Shown here one piece after another: positions 51,948-60,490 of a stretch of 64,000 nucleotides of DNA (position 1 is its first letter; each line of letters opens with the position of its first letter). The stretch spans positions 496,001-560,000 of the forward strand of contig CAXXXS010000002.1 in the NCBI GenBank assembly GCA_963665085.2. The letters are read 5' to 3'. Made by a program: the position numbers and the translations under genes. The notes beneath the pieces are model-generated. The model had not been told where the DNA came from. It made no database searches and was given only the letters and a program-made list of their open reading frames with translations. This DNA is from G963665085 sp963665085 (lineage in GTDB: Bacteria; Bacteroidota; Bacteroidia; Bacteroidales; JAAAOM01).

Positions 51948-52721
51948 ATGAAAAATAAAAGTTATACATCCCTCCCACTCTCTTTTAATCGAAAAGCAAT
52001 AAGAGCATCAGCTTCAATAAATACCAAAAATGCGATTCATAGCATTACAGAAGTTGATGTTTCCATCCCAAGAGACTTAATAAATAATCATTATAAAAAA
52101 ACTGGGGAGAAACTTTCTTTTACAGGATACATAGTAACTTGTTTTGCCCAGGTTATTAGGCAATATCCTCAACTAAATTCATTTATTAAACGCTCCCGTC
52201 TTATTTGCCTAAACGATGTTTGTATAAGCGTATTGGTAGAAAGAGAGTTTGATGGGGAATTATTTCCTGAACCCATTGCGATAAAAGAAGCACAGGCAAA
52301 AACATATAAACAAATAAGTGATGAGATTCGTGCAGCTAAAAACAATCCAAACAAAAAAATGGGTGGTTTGTCTGGCATGGAATGGATAAAATATATCCCG
52401 GGTTTTCTTCTAAAAACATTTGTACGAATTGCAAATACAAACATAAAAATGGCAAAACGTTATGGAAAAGTTGCTGTTACTGCTGTTGGAATGTATAGCA
52501 AAGAACCAGTATGGTTTGTTCCTCATGGTACAGCAACGGTCTTACTAACTGTTGGAAGTATTATTCCCAGGGTAGTAGAACATGATGGAAAATTTGTTAC
52601 CAGGGAACATCTCTGTTTAACCGTCTCTTTTGACCACGATATCGTTGATGGTTCACCTGCTGCCCGGTTTATGAACCAGTTTATTGAAACGCTAAAAAGT
52701 GGGATACATATTAAATTATAG
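51948..52721 (+). CDS. Stand-alone E2-type 2-oxoacid dehydrogenase acyltransferase domain protein
   Basis: A 257-residue catalytic domain of the 2-oxoacid dehydrogenase acyltransferase (CAT-like) fold, with SLPLSFNRKAIRASASINTK, VTAVGMYSKEPVWFVPH and the active-site FDHDIVDGSPAARFMNQF (the HxxxDG motif: His, then Asp-Gly). The lipoyl and E1/E3-binding domains of normal E2 proteins are missing, and no E1 or E3 gene is near. It probably acylates a small molecule or an unidentified carrier using acyl-CoA. It is flanked by repeat DNA on both sides, which suggests an accessory gene. Confidence 0.85.
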   Translation: MKNKSYTSLPLSFNRKAIRASASINTKNAIHSITEVDVSIPRDLINNHYKKTGEKLSFTGYIVTCFAQVIRQYPQLNSFIKRSRLICLNDVCISVLVEREFDGELFPEPIAIKEAQAKTYKQISDEIRAAKNNPNKKMGGLSGMEWIKYIPGFLLKTFVRIANTNIKMAKRYGKVAVTAVGMYSKEPVWFVPHGTATVLLTVGSIIPRVVEHDGKFVTREHLCLTVSFDHDIVDGSPAARFMNQFIETLKSGIHIKL

Positions 52722-52928
52722 AAGAGTCTACACAATTTAGCATGATCCAAAATCTGACATAAAATACTGCATTAGACAACTATCTTTTATTGTAGAATTT
52801 TTGCTTACGCAATGATAGTTGCAAACTTCGTTTAGCCGGAAAAGTATGATTTTGTTGGTGTATTTTTAAAGACGCTTACAGGTCTAGAGACGCTGGAAGG
52901 TCAAAAATAACAAGTCAAAACAGTTAAA

Positions 52929-53015
52929 AAAAATCACCATGGTGATTTTTAAAAATGATGCTGATCGTTTTAGAAAATCACCACGGTGGTTTTTCAAAAT
53001 CACCATGGTGATTTT
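52929..53015. repeat. Three copies of an AAAATCACCATGGTGATTTT palindrome
   Basis: Perfect palindromes lie at 52929-52950 (22 bp) and 52996-53015 (20 bp). Between them, 52974-52993 has the same sequence with two transitions (T to C in the centre, A to G in one arm). In RNA those changes leave G-U pairing, so the hairpin is preserved. Spacing between copies is irregular (about 45 and 22 bases), so this is not a CRISPR array. Confidence 0.7.
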
Positions 53016-53044
53016 TCGAAATGCTCCTGGAGTTTTTTTTAAGG

Positions 53045-53170
53045 CTCCCTAAATCCCCCCCTGAACTGAGCTTGCGAGTTCGCTGAAGGCATCGGGGGAC
53101 TTATCGTTACTTCGAGGTAATAACTAAGACAAATCTATTTTATAGCCCTTCTTCAAGTCCTCCTCTGAGG
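53045..53170. repeat. Interspersed repeat family 1, truncated copy
   Basis: From 53099 to 53170 the sequence is nearly identical to 51569-51640 (two or three changes), but the right end (GGATTTAGGAGGTCA) is missing. About 28 bases are inserted near 53063-53090 relative to the complete copy. Confidence 0.7.
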
Positions 53171-53286
53171 CTACTCTTTATACATATCTTTTATAAAATA
53201 TGAAATATGATACTGTTTTGATTAGAAGACAATTTTTAATGGTTTCATTCTAACTAACGGGATGAGAGGTGGGTTTGCATTTTGTA

Positions 53287-53333
53287 GCAGGCATTTTCAA
53301 TGCCTGCCTATTACAATTCTGTCCTTACAGGAC
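53287..53333. other. Two small hairpins downstream of pstB
   Basis: GCAGGCATT-TTC-AATGCCTGC (53287-53307) and GTCCT-TAC-AGGAC (53321-53333). They lie 26-72 bases past the pstB stop on the minus strand. No T-run follows them on that strand, so an intrinsic terminator is not established; they may be repeat remnants or stabilise the mRNA end. Confidence 0.45.
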
Positions 53334-53358
53334 GGAAGAAATCTAAAATTTAAAAAAA

Positions 53359-54177
53359 TTAATTCCCATCCAGCATGTATTTTCTCAATTTTTCAGTTTG
53401 TGGATTTTTAAATAATTGTTCCGGGTTCCCTTGTTCAATTATTTCCCCGTAATACATAAAAACAACATTATCAGCGAGCCGAACTGCCTGTCTTAACACG
53501 TGAGTCACCAGGATTATGGTATAATGTTTTTTTAGATCACGAAACAGGTTTTCAATAATCTTACTTGAAGTCGGATCCAGCGCAGATGTAGGTTCATCAG
53601 CAAGGATTATCCTGGGCTTAACTGCCAATCCTCTCGCCAGGCATAAACGTTGTTGTTGACCAATAGAAAGACTGTTTGCAGGACTATGCAGACGGTCTTT
53701 TACCTCATTCCATAATCCAGTTTCCCGAAGGTGTTTTTCGACACTGTAATCAATTAGTTTTCTATCCCTTATTCCCTTTAATTTCAAACCATAAGCAACA
53801 TTTTTATAGATTGATACCGGTAAAGGGAATGGCCTTTGAGACAACAGTCCCATTTTCTGCCGAAGTGCCGGTAAATTGGTTGATGTATTCAGAATATCAT
53901 CACCCTCTATTAAAATACTCCCGTTTACTTTTAGCTCTTTATATAAATCCGTGAGTTTATTCATACATTTTAATAAGGTTGTTTTACCACAACCAGACGG
54001 ACCTAATAGAACCGTTATCTTATTTTTAGGAATCTCAAGATTAATGTTTTTAAGAATATGGTGTTCTTTTGCATACACATTCAGATTTTTTATAGACAAG
54101 ATGCTTGAATCAGAATCAATCTTAGTATTCAATTGCTCTTTTGTTTCAATCATTACATCACAGTTTTGCATATACAT
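53359..54177 (-). CDS. pstB: Phosphate ABC transporter ATP-binding protein PstB
   Basis: A 272-residue ATPase. Walker A is GPSGCGKTTLLKCMN, the signature LSIGQQQRLCLARGL and Walker B IILADEPTSALDPTSS; STS and NxLT motifs typical of PstB surround them. The N-terminal 25 residues before SILSIKNLNVYAKEHH vary in this family, so the exact start is uncertain. It powers phosphate (or related anion) import through PstC-PstA. It is the last gene of porin-pstS-pstC-pstA-pstB; phoU is not adjacent. Confidence 0.95.
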   Translation of the reverse strand: MYMQNCDVMIETKEQLNTKIDSDSSILSIKNLNVYAKEHHILKNINLEIPKNKITVLLGPSGCGKTTLLKCMNKLTDLYKELKVNGSILIEGDDILNTSTNLPALRQKMGLLSQRPFPLPVSIYKNVAYGLKLKGIRDRKLIDYSVEKHLRETGLWNEVKDRLHSPANSLSIGQQQRLCLARGLAVKPRIILADEPTSALDPTSSKIIENLFRDLKKHYTIILVTHVLRQAVRLADNVVFMYYGEIIEQGNPEQLFKNPQTEKLRKYMLDGN

Positions 54178-54184
54178 CGTTTTT

Positions 54185-55039
54185 TTATTTAATATTAGAC
54201 TTTGAATATCGTTTAGAAACCATACGGGCGCCTAAACTAATAATGAGAATAATAATGGTAAGAATTGCTGCAGCTGCAAAAGCTCTTTCTCTTACTTCCG
54301 GGATTGGCGATCCCAACTGAAAGAAAATCGCAAGAGGTAACGTAGCTGCAGGTTCATCAAAATTAACGGGAATAAGATCGGTATAACCCGCTGTAAAAAG
54401 TACTGAAGCCGCGTCTCCAATTCCCCTGCCAAAAGCTAAAAGAATAGCTGTAATAAAACCGGGGAAACCTTGTCTAAACATTATTTTAAAAGCTGTTTCT
54501 GTTTTTGTTGATCCAAGGGCAAGACCAGCTTCATACAATCCTTTTGGAATGGTGCTTAAAACCTCATCAAAGGTACGTACAACTATTGGAGTTATTAAAA
54601 GTGCAACGGTTATTATCCCGGCTAATAAAGATGCATTCATCCCCAGGTAAAGCATCAGTGCAAATCCAAAGGCACCATACACGATAGAAGGAATCCCCCA
54701 TAAAGCATCCAGAAAATATCGAATTATATTCTGCATTCGTTTCTGTTTTACCATATGCACATTGATATATAAAGCTGCCGGCATGCCGATTAGAATAGCA
54801 ATAAATGTTGCGCCTAATGCTATATAAAGGGAGCCTATAATTGCATTTAAGACACCACCTTCTCCCCCATAGTAGTAGCCACCTTTAGGCGTTTTAAAAA
54901 TCATCTCCAACGAAAGTGAATTGAAGCCTTTTATAAAAATTATAAGAATTATAAACGCTAAAATAGCAATGAGGGAATAGGCTGCAAACCAAGAAAGTGA
55001 CTTAAATATTTTTTCTTCAATAATTTTACGTTTATTCAT
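54185..55039 (-). CDS. pstA: Phosphate ABC transporter permease PstA
   Basis: A 284-residue inner-membrane permease of the PstA class with six hydrophobic helices. It contains GGILNAIIGSLY-type residues (GGEGGVLNAIIGSLYIALGA), the EAA loop YEAGLALGSTKTETAFKIMFRQ and the ending GRGIGDAASVLFTAG, all usual for PstA. It overlaps pstC by four bases (ATGA), so the two are translationally coupled. Confidence 0.95.
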   Translation of the reverse strand: MNKRKIIEEKIFKSLSWFAAYSLIAILAFIILIIFIKGFNSLSLEMIFKTPKGGYYYGGEGGVLNAIIGSLYIALGATFIAILIGMPAALYINVHMVKQKRMQNIIRYFLDALWGIPSIVYGAFGFALMLYLGMNASLLAGIITVALLITPIVVRTFDEVLSTIPKGLYEAGLALGSTKTETAFKIMFRQGFPGFITAILLAFGRGIGDAASVLFTAGYTDLIPVNFDEPAATLPLAIFFQLGSPIPEVRERAFAAAAILTIIILIISLGARMVSKRYSKSNIK

Positions 55040-55923
55040 CGTTCTCTGGTTCTATAAATAAAATAACGGAATATCATATTGATAATAAGAATTATAACAA
55101 ACAGCAACAAGGCAGCAAACATAAGAGCTGAATCATACATCGGGATTGAGAGCATTTCTCCATAGTTGTTTGCTATTAATGCGGGAAGTGGATACCCTGC
55201 TTCAAACGGATTAAACTTAGCCTGTACCATATTTCCTACCACCATCATAACAGCCATAGTTTCTCCAAATGCTTTAGCTATCCCTAAACCAAAGGAGGAA
55301 ATTATTCCAGGGTAACTTTTTTTTACTACTACATGTTTTACTGATTCCCATGAAGTAGCCCCAAGAGAAAGTGAAGCTTCTTTCAAACCAACCGGCACTG
55401 TTCTAAAAACTTCAATAAGCATGTTTAAGATATAAGGAATACACATGATAGCCAGAACAATACCACCTGCCAATATTGTATATCCTGATGATTTGGTATT
55501 AATAACTGGAGCTAAAATATCTGAGACAAAAGGAACAATAACCAGTATACCCCAAACTCCATAAATTACGGAAGGTAAACCAGCTAGTATATCAATCACC
55601 GGATGCATTATTCTGATTAACCTGCTGGATGAAAATTCGGTAAGAAATATTGCAGCCAATAAACATACCGGAGCAGAAAAGATAAAAGCCAAAATAGTTA
55701 CATAAAGAGAACTGGCAATAAATGGCCAAAAACCAAATTTACCTTTGTGTGGCATCCATTCTGTTGTAAAAACTAGATTAAATAAAGATTGATGGTCGAA
55801 TAAAGGAGATGCTTTTAAATAAAGCCCCACTCCTATTATTATTGGCAAAAGAAGGATAGTAACCAAAGCGGTTACCATCCATACTCCCGTCAACCGGTCT
55901 AATAAAATTCTTCTTAGAAACAT
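55036..55923 (-). CDS. pstC: Phosphate ABC transporter permease PstC
   Basis: A 295-residue inner-membrane permease of the PstC class, with WPFIASSLYVTILAFIFSAP, the motif ILAGLPSVIYGVWGILVIVP, the EAA loop KEASLSLGATSWESVKHVVV and GIAKAFGETMAVMMVVGN near the end. It forms the channel with PstA. Its gene begins three bases after the pstS stop. Confidence 0.95.
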   Translation of the reverse strand: MFLRRILLDRLTGVWMVTALVTILLLPIIIGVGLYLKASPLFDHQSLFNLVFTTEWMPHKGKFGFWPFIASSLYVTILAFIFSAPVCLLAAIFLTEFSSSRLIRIMHPVIDILAGLPSVIYGVWGILVIVPFVSDILAPVINTKSSGYTILAGGIVLAIMCIPYILNMLIEVFRTVPVGLKEASLSLGATSWESVKHVVVKKSYPGIISSFGLGIAKAFGETMAVMMVVGNMVQAKFNPFEAGYPLPALIANNYGEMLSIPMYDSALMFAALLLFVIILIINMIFRYFIYRTRER

Positions 55924-55926
55924 AAT

Positions 55927-56862
55927 CTATTTAAGTTTTTCCAGGTATTTATCAATCTGTTCCTGATCAATTGGAACATAACCTGCACTTTTCACAAATC
56001 CTTGTCCTTTTGTAAGTGCCCATTCAATAAAATCAAGTGTAGCCTGCTTTTCAGGTTTTCCGTTAGATACAAAATACAATTCTCTTGCTGGAGGTGATGG
56101 GTAAACTCCATTTGCAATAGCTTGTAAAATTTCATCAAAAGACTCGTAAAAATCTTCCTCGGGATCAATTGTTCCGTTATTATTTATATCGATAGGTACA
56201 ACCTCAACGCCAGGTTGTTTTTTCCCGGTTTTTATGTCATAGGCAAAAATGGTATTGTTAAATCCTAACCCAACCGGGTCTTTCGCTACCGCTTCTGCAA
56301 GTCCCGGATCTCCATAAATACCTATCCCTGTAAGATCTTCTTGTTTTCCGCCCAGGTAACTTGCCCAGGTTCCGGCAGCACCACATGCATCCGAACGGGT
56401 ATAAACCTCCAAGTTGTTCTTCTCTTCGACATTCAAAAACTCTCCCCAGTCAGTAATTGATTTTTCAATAAATATTTTACTGAATTCTTCCTGGGTTAAT
56501 CCGCGTTTTTTTAGAACATCAAGATAAGGATTCTGAGCACTGATGGTAGGCACTACAGCATCAATGGTTAAACCAACCCACCAAACTCCTTTGGCTTTTT
56601 CTTCCGGTGCTATGGCACGCGAAAACATACCTAAATCTACTGCTCCGGCAAGTGCATCAGCCATTCCTTTTCCGGCTCCACCACCTGATATATTAAACCG
56701 AACATCTGGATGTTCTTTTTTATATTCTTCTCCCCACTGAACAACCAATGGATACAAAGCAAAAGCTCCGGAAATACTAATGGTATTTTCTTTTTTCTTA
56801 TTGGATGCACATCCTGAGAATATCAGGAAAGTCACTAATAAATATGTTATTATAGATTTCAT
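55927..56862 (-). CDS. pstS: PstS-like phosphate-binding lipoprotein with EF-hand-like loop
   Basis: A 311-residue binding protein with a lipobox (FLIFSGC, Cys18), so it should be anchored in the inner membrane. Phosphate-binding segments: SGAFALYPLVVQWGEEYKKE, SGGGAGKGMADALAGAVDLGMF, and TRSDACGAAGTWASYL, where the usual SG is ACGAAG. An extra loop DINNNGTIDPEEDF (about residue 223-237) matches a calcium-binding EF-hand loop (D-x-N-x-N-G-T-I-D-x-x-E). Such a loop is not a usual part of PstS. The binding pocket is PstS-like, but the substrate might be another oxyanion. Confidence 0.9.
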   Translation of the reverse strand: MKSIITYLLVTFLIFSGCASNKKKENTISISGAFALYPLVVQWGEEYKKEHPDVRFNISGGGAGKGMADALAGAVDLGMFSRAIAPEEKAKGVWWVGLTIDAVVPTISAQNPYLDVLKKRGLTQEEFSKIFIEKSITDWGEFLNVEEKNNLEVYTRSDACGAAGTWASYLGGKQEDLTGIGIYGDPGLAEAVAKDPVGLGFNNTIFAYDIKTGKKQPGVEVVPIDINNNGTIDPEEDFYESFDEILQAIANGVYPSPPARELYFVSNGKPEKQATLDFIEWALTKGQGFVKSAGYVPIDQEQIDKYLEKLK

Positions 56863-56886
56863 CTTTATAAATATTATGTTGTTTAA

Positions 56887-58179
56887 CTATAAATTCTCTT
56901 GTTTTTCTTGTTTAAAAAGTATTGGTGTAAGCGTAAGCTGAACATACACAAATTGCTGTAATCCGGCATCATTAACACCTTGGATTAACTCTAACGAATT
57001 TGTTGGTTGGTATAAAACATAGCCAGCTTCCAATATTCCCCAACCATTAAACTTATATTTTAAAGTTAGATCGTTTTCATAGCCGAGATTTTTATTGACA
57101 GGTGTTGATGAATTGGTCTGTGCCAACTGAAAAAAATGACCGGTATTACATATGTTTAAAGATTTTGAAATTTTGTAATCAAGATAAAAATTGATATCTG
57201 TTAATCCTCCATTACTGGTATTTGATGAGAAATTCCTGTAATAATCCATTAATCCATAAAACCGGTGCCTTGCACCGTAGAGTATATCAAATAAATTCTC
57301 TTGGATTTGATCGCTTCCGCTCTTACTATTACCTGACAAATATGTAATTCCTATTCCGGGAGTTATTGTTCTTGTTGAATAACTGGCGTCCATCGCGAAT
57401 AAATATGCACTTACGTCTTTATCCTGATTTGTTTTACCATACTGATAATAGGCCTCTCCCCAAATATTTAGTCCATTATTCTTATAGGTAGAATAAACTC
57501 CTGATGTATGTTTATAATGAATTGTGTTGGTAGTATCTGTCTCAGTAACTCCAGAGGCTAATTGTAACAAGGATAACGATAGGTTATCGCCAAATTTTCG
57601 ATGCATCCATAAAAAATCCAGATTTTTAATACGGTTTGAAGGATACAGGTTATCTGATGACGACTCAGACAAAGTGTTCCACGTCGTTCCCAGGTGAATA
57701 TCCCAATCATTAAACTTTAATTTAAAAAGTACAGCATCATAGGTTAAACCATTGTTATTCCAATTACGTGCAGCTAATATTCGTTGGTTGTCGTATTTAA
57801 ATGCTTGTCGGCCAACAGATATCCATCCAGAGCTTCCCAATTTTAGTTCTGCATAGCCTTCAAAGAGTTCAAATGAAGCATCATCGCCAAAAACACCAGT
57901 TGAACTTCTTTGCGATTCATCACCCCAAAGCCTGACATCCTGGGGAGTAAATTTCAACCTTAAATTCTCTGTTTCATAGTTAAAACTTATCCTGCTTCGC
58001 TGCCAGATTAAAACAGAAGGTGTAGCATCTTCAGCTGATAACGCACGATATCCATCGCGGACTTCAAAACGATTACGTAATTCTGAATTTATTGAAAACT
58101 GGGCAAATGTTCTGGTAGAATAAATAATCAAAACCAATAGAAGTAAATACAGGCTTGGTTTTATTTTGAAATGTTTCAT
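56887..58179 (-). CDS. Outer-membrane beta-barrel porin (alginate-export-like)
   Basis: A 430-residue outer-membrane protein with a signal peptide (ending STRTFAQ) and alternating beta strands throughout, beginning SINSELRNRFEVRDGYRAL and ending VQLTLTPILF near the C-terminus. It resembles the alginate-export/porin family (PF13372). It is the first gene of the pst operon, 24 bases before pstS, so it probably admits the same anion through the outer membrane. The AlgE family name reflects the fold only; no alginate genes are near. Confidence 0.88.
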   Translation of the reverse strand: MKHFKIKPSLYLLLLVLIIYSTRTFAQFSINSELRNRFEVRDGYRALSAEDATPSVLIWQRSRISFNYETENLRLKFTPQDVRLWGDESQRSSTGVFGDDASFELFEGYAELKLGSSGWISVGRQAFKYDNQRILAARNWNNNGLTYDAVLFKLKFNDWDIHLGTTWNTLSESSSDNLYPSNRIKNLDFLWMHRKFGDNLSLSLLQLASGVTETDTTNTIHYKHTSGVYSTYKNNGLNIWGEAYYQYGKTNQDKDVSAYLFAMDASYSTRTITPGIGITYLSGNSKSGSDQIQENLFDILYGARHRFYGLMDYYRNFSSNTSNGGLTDINFYLDYKISKSLNICNTGHFFQLAQTNSSTPVNKNLGYENDLTLKYKFNGWGILEAGYVLYQPTNSLELIQGVNDAGLQQFVYVQLTLTPILFKQEKQENL

Positions 58180-58207
58180 TGTTTAGCTTTTATTTATTAA
58201 GACAGAA

Positions 58208-58298
58208 CAAATATAAATCAAGCTAAACTCCTAATTAACAGCAAAAAAACGTATTTTAATTTTACGTTTTTAAACGTATTAAATAAGCTTAAATACGT
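58208..58298 (-). promoter_or_regulatory. Shared operator and promoter region of the porin-pst operon
   Basis: ACGT cores lie at 58249, 58264, 58274 and 58295 within AAACGTATTTTAATTTT-like sequence. About 70 bases align with the region upstream of the hdr operon (63353-63420). On the minus strand a GCTG follows the array, and exactly 23 bases later comes TATATTTG (58208-58215), a full TAnnTTTG -7 match. The hdr promoter has the same 23-base spacing. Both lack a good -33, which suggests activator dependence. Confidence 0.65.
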
Positions 58299-58309
58299 AG
58301 TTAAAATTC

Positions 58310-60139
58310 TTAAATCTCAACACAGGATTCTTGTATTTCTTTTACCTCTGATATTGAACAGGTATTGTCATCAGGACTTGCAAGGGAACGTTTAACAACT
58401 TCCGCTATATCCAATACTGGTAATAATTTTCCAGAAGAAAATGTTTTTTTACACTTAGGGCAGGCTGTAATTAATAAATCAGGATTGTATCCGGCATAGT
58501 CACTCAAAGCACGATCTCGAAGAATATTTCTGTTTTCCTGAGTTATTTTAAGATTACCAAGACTACCGCCACAACAATGTGCACCTTCCTTTTCATTTTT
58601 CATGGTTATTACTTGTCCAGTTTTTTCTAACAACTGACGGGGAGAATCATATATTGACATTCCACGCCCCAGTTCACATGGATCGTGATACACATAATTT
58701 TGTTTTGAGTGATGTAAACTTATTTTCTTCTGTTCAATTAATTGTAAAATAAAATCTGCATGAAACACAACCTGCATATTTCCCAGGGAATAATCTTCCT
58801 TAAATACTTTATAACAAATGGGACAAGATACAACTAGTGTGTGTGCTCCTGTTGAAAGAAAAGTCTTAGTATTCGTATCTATAAGTTTTGAAGCAGCCTC
58901 AAATTGACCTGCAAGCATAAGTGGACGGCCACAACACGGGGATTTTTCTTCATCGACAAACAAATAATTAATATTGGCTGCACGAAATATTTCTTTCATA
59001 GAACTTATAATTCCGGGAGTAAGATGCGTCATACATCCAGCAAAATAAATCACATCTGTTTTTTGAGTGAAAGACATGTCTCCCAGGTAATCATATGAAG
59101 AATTATATTGTAGGGTTGATTCAATACGCTGAATTGTTCTGAGCTCAGTTACTTTTATTCCTACCGGGCAATCGTTCTGACATTTGCCACACATCAGGCA
59201 GTTAAACAACTGCTCATCACTAAGCTTATGATTTCTGATACTTTTCAGCAGGTAAACAGACTGACTGTCATTAATCCCGGCAACAGACATCTGGCACCTA
59301 TCGAGGCATATACCACATCGCGAACATGAATATACCTGAACATCGGTAAAAGTGTTATTTCGTTTTTTTAGTGTTATTCCTGCATTACGCAAAAAGATAT
59401 ACAATATTTCTGTAGGGATATGCATGTATCTTGAGTGTGGCAATGCGATAAAGAAAAATCCAAGAACAACAGAATACATTACCCAAAATGTATTTGATGT
59501 AACTTCAGGAGCAATACCATTTTCAAAAAGTTTACCAACGGTCTGTGTTAAAAAGCTTCCATTCCCTTTAATCATTGCTGTACTACTCTCGGCCAATAAC
59601 CGCAAAGGGAATATCATCCACAGTGATGTTAAGGCAATTCGATCACCTGATTTTAATCGTGTGGTTTTAGTTAAGCCAAACAAATGTTTTTTGAATCGTT
59701 TTATCATGGCCAGCATCAATCCTGATAATACAAAAAGAAGTAATAAATCCATGCTAAAAGAAAATATACTTACAAGAAAAAAATCTTGTCCTGTTTCAAA
59801 ATATCTAAAAAAAACTGGTTTATAAATAGGAACAAAAAGAGAACCTTCTGCTATCATTACCTCAATATGACCTACTACTATTAGCAAAAACCAGCCAAAG
59901 GCTAAACTCATATGCATATAGCCCAGCAACTTGTTTTTTTTGAAAATATTACGATGTAACAGGCCTTCTCTAAATGTTTCAACGATTGAACGCAATATTA
60001 TCCTGCTTCGTATAGATCTGATAAGCCGTAACTTATCTAATTTGGATAATCCATTAATCCATTTAATTCCCCGTATAAATAATATGATCAATAAGTAAAT
60101 CAGTCCGGTAAGAAACGGAAAAATAATTAATTTATCCAT
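58310..60139 (-). CDS. Membrane HdrD-like (HdrB2-type) iron-sulfur oxidoreductase
   Basis: A 609-residue protein. The N-terminal part has five hydrophobic helices with His pairs (GYMHMSLAFGW, VVGHIEVM, ALPHSRYMHIP), like the haem b-binding NarI/DsrM fold. Two 4Fe-4S motifs follow (CSRCGICLDRC and CLMCGKCQNDCPVGI, about 265-335). The C-terminal half has two complete CCG domains (C...CCGRP...CPIC and C...CCGGS...CPKC), the signature of HdrB/HdrD catalytic subunits. It probably transfers electrons between menaquinone and a disulfide or thiol partner. Fusion of the membrane and CCG parts resembles DsrMK or HdrDE in one chain. It is the last gene of the hdr operon. Confidence 0.9.
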   Translation of the reverse strand: MDKLIIFPFLTGLIYLLIILFIRGIKWINGLSKLDKLRLIRSIRSRIILRSIVETFREGLLHRNIFKKNKLLGYMHMSLAFGWFLLIVVGHIEVMIAEGSLFVPIYKPVFFRYFETGQDFFLVSIFSFSMDLLLLFVLSGLMLAMIKRFKKHLFGLTKTTRLKSGDRIALTSLWMIFPLRLLAESSTAMIKGNGSFLTQTVGKLFENGIAPEVTSNTFWVMYSVVLGFFFIALPHSRYMHIPTEILYIFLRNAGITLKKRNNTFTDVQVYSCSRCGICLDRCQMSVAGINDSQSVYLLKSIRNHKLSDEQLFNCLMCGKCQNDCPVGIKVTELRTIQRIESTLQYNSSYDYLGDMSFTQKTDVIYFAGCMTHLTPGIISSMKEIFRAANINYLFVDEEKSPCCGRPLMLAGQFEAASKLIDTNTKTFLSTGAHTLVVSCPICYKVFKEDYSLGNMQVVFHADFILQLIEQKKISLHHSKQNYVYHDPCELGRGMSIYDSPRQLLEKTGQVITMKNEKEGAHCCGGSLGNLKITQENRNILRDRALSDYAGYNPDLLITACPKCKKTFSSGKLLPVLDIAEVVKRSLASPDDNTCSISEVKEIQESCVEI

Positions 60140-60144
60140 CTTGT

Positions 60145-60486
60145 TTATTTGTTATTATTCAACTGATTAATGCATTTTTTAATAAGTAATATTACATTGC
60201 GGATATTAATATCACGAGGGCAAACCAATGTGCATTTCCCACAGAACATACATTTATGGATTTCTTCAGCCAATATATCTGTCTCGCCCCGACGTAGGGA
60301 AAGTCCTATTCTTCTGACATTAAAAGTAACCAGGTTTCCGGCACTACAAGTTGCCGTACAACCACCACATGACATACATGTAAGAAATGAAGGTTCATGT
60401 TCAAGCACATAATTGAGTACCCTTGTGTCATAGTTCTCAAAGTTAAGTTGCCTGTTACTTGGTCTTAAGAAAGTCAAATCAGCCAT
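60145..60486 (-). CDS. HdrC-like 4Fe-4S protein (C2)
   Basis: A 113-residue ferredoxin-like subunit. I start it at 60486 (MADLTFLRPSNRQ), four bases past the HdrA-like stop; the in-frame codons upstream overlap HdrA and look non-native. Two CxxCxxCxxxCP-type motifs (CMSCGGCTATCSAG and CMFCGKCTLVCPRD) each hold a 4Fe-4S cluster. The first has Ser in place of the usual Pro after the fourth Cys. It should carry electrons between HdrA and the membrane HdrD-like subunit six bases downstream. Confidence 0.88.
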   Translation of the reverse strand: MADLTFLRPSNRQLNFENYDTRVLNYVLEHEPSFLTCMSCGGCTATCSAGNLVTFNVRRIGLSLRRGETDILAEEIHKCMFCGKCTLVCPRDINIRNVILLIKKCINQLNNNK

Positions 60487-60490
60487 AATT

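Larger units (their letters stand above)
52722..53358. other. Repeat-rich non-coding island before the pst operon
   Basis: About 640 bases without a supportable gene. It holds three copies of an AAAATCACCATGGTGATTTT-type palindrome, a truncated copy of interspersed repeat family 1, and two hairpins near 53287-53333. Confidence 0.6.

Noticed and set aside
52929..53015. Possible CRISPR array from the three palindromes
   Set aside because: Only three units, irregular spacing (about 22-45 bases), palindromic repeats and no cas gene nearby.
59352..59825. 157-residue open frame on the plus strand opposite the HdrD-like gene
   Set aside because: It lies wholly inside the membrane part of a well-supported gene on the other strand and has no domain or sensible composition.
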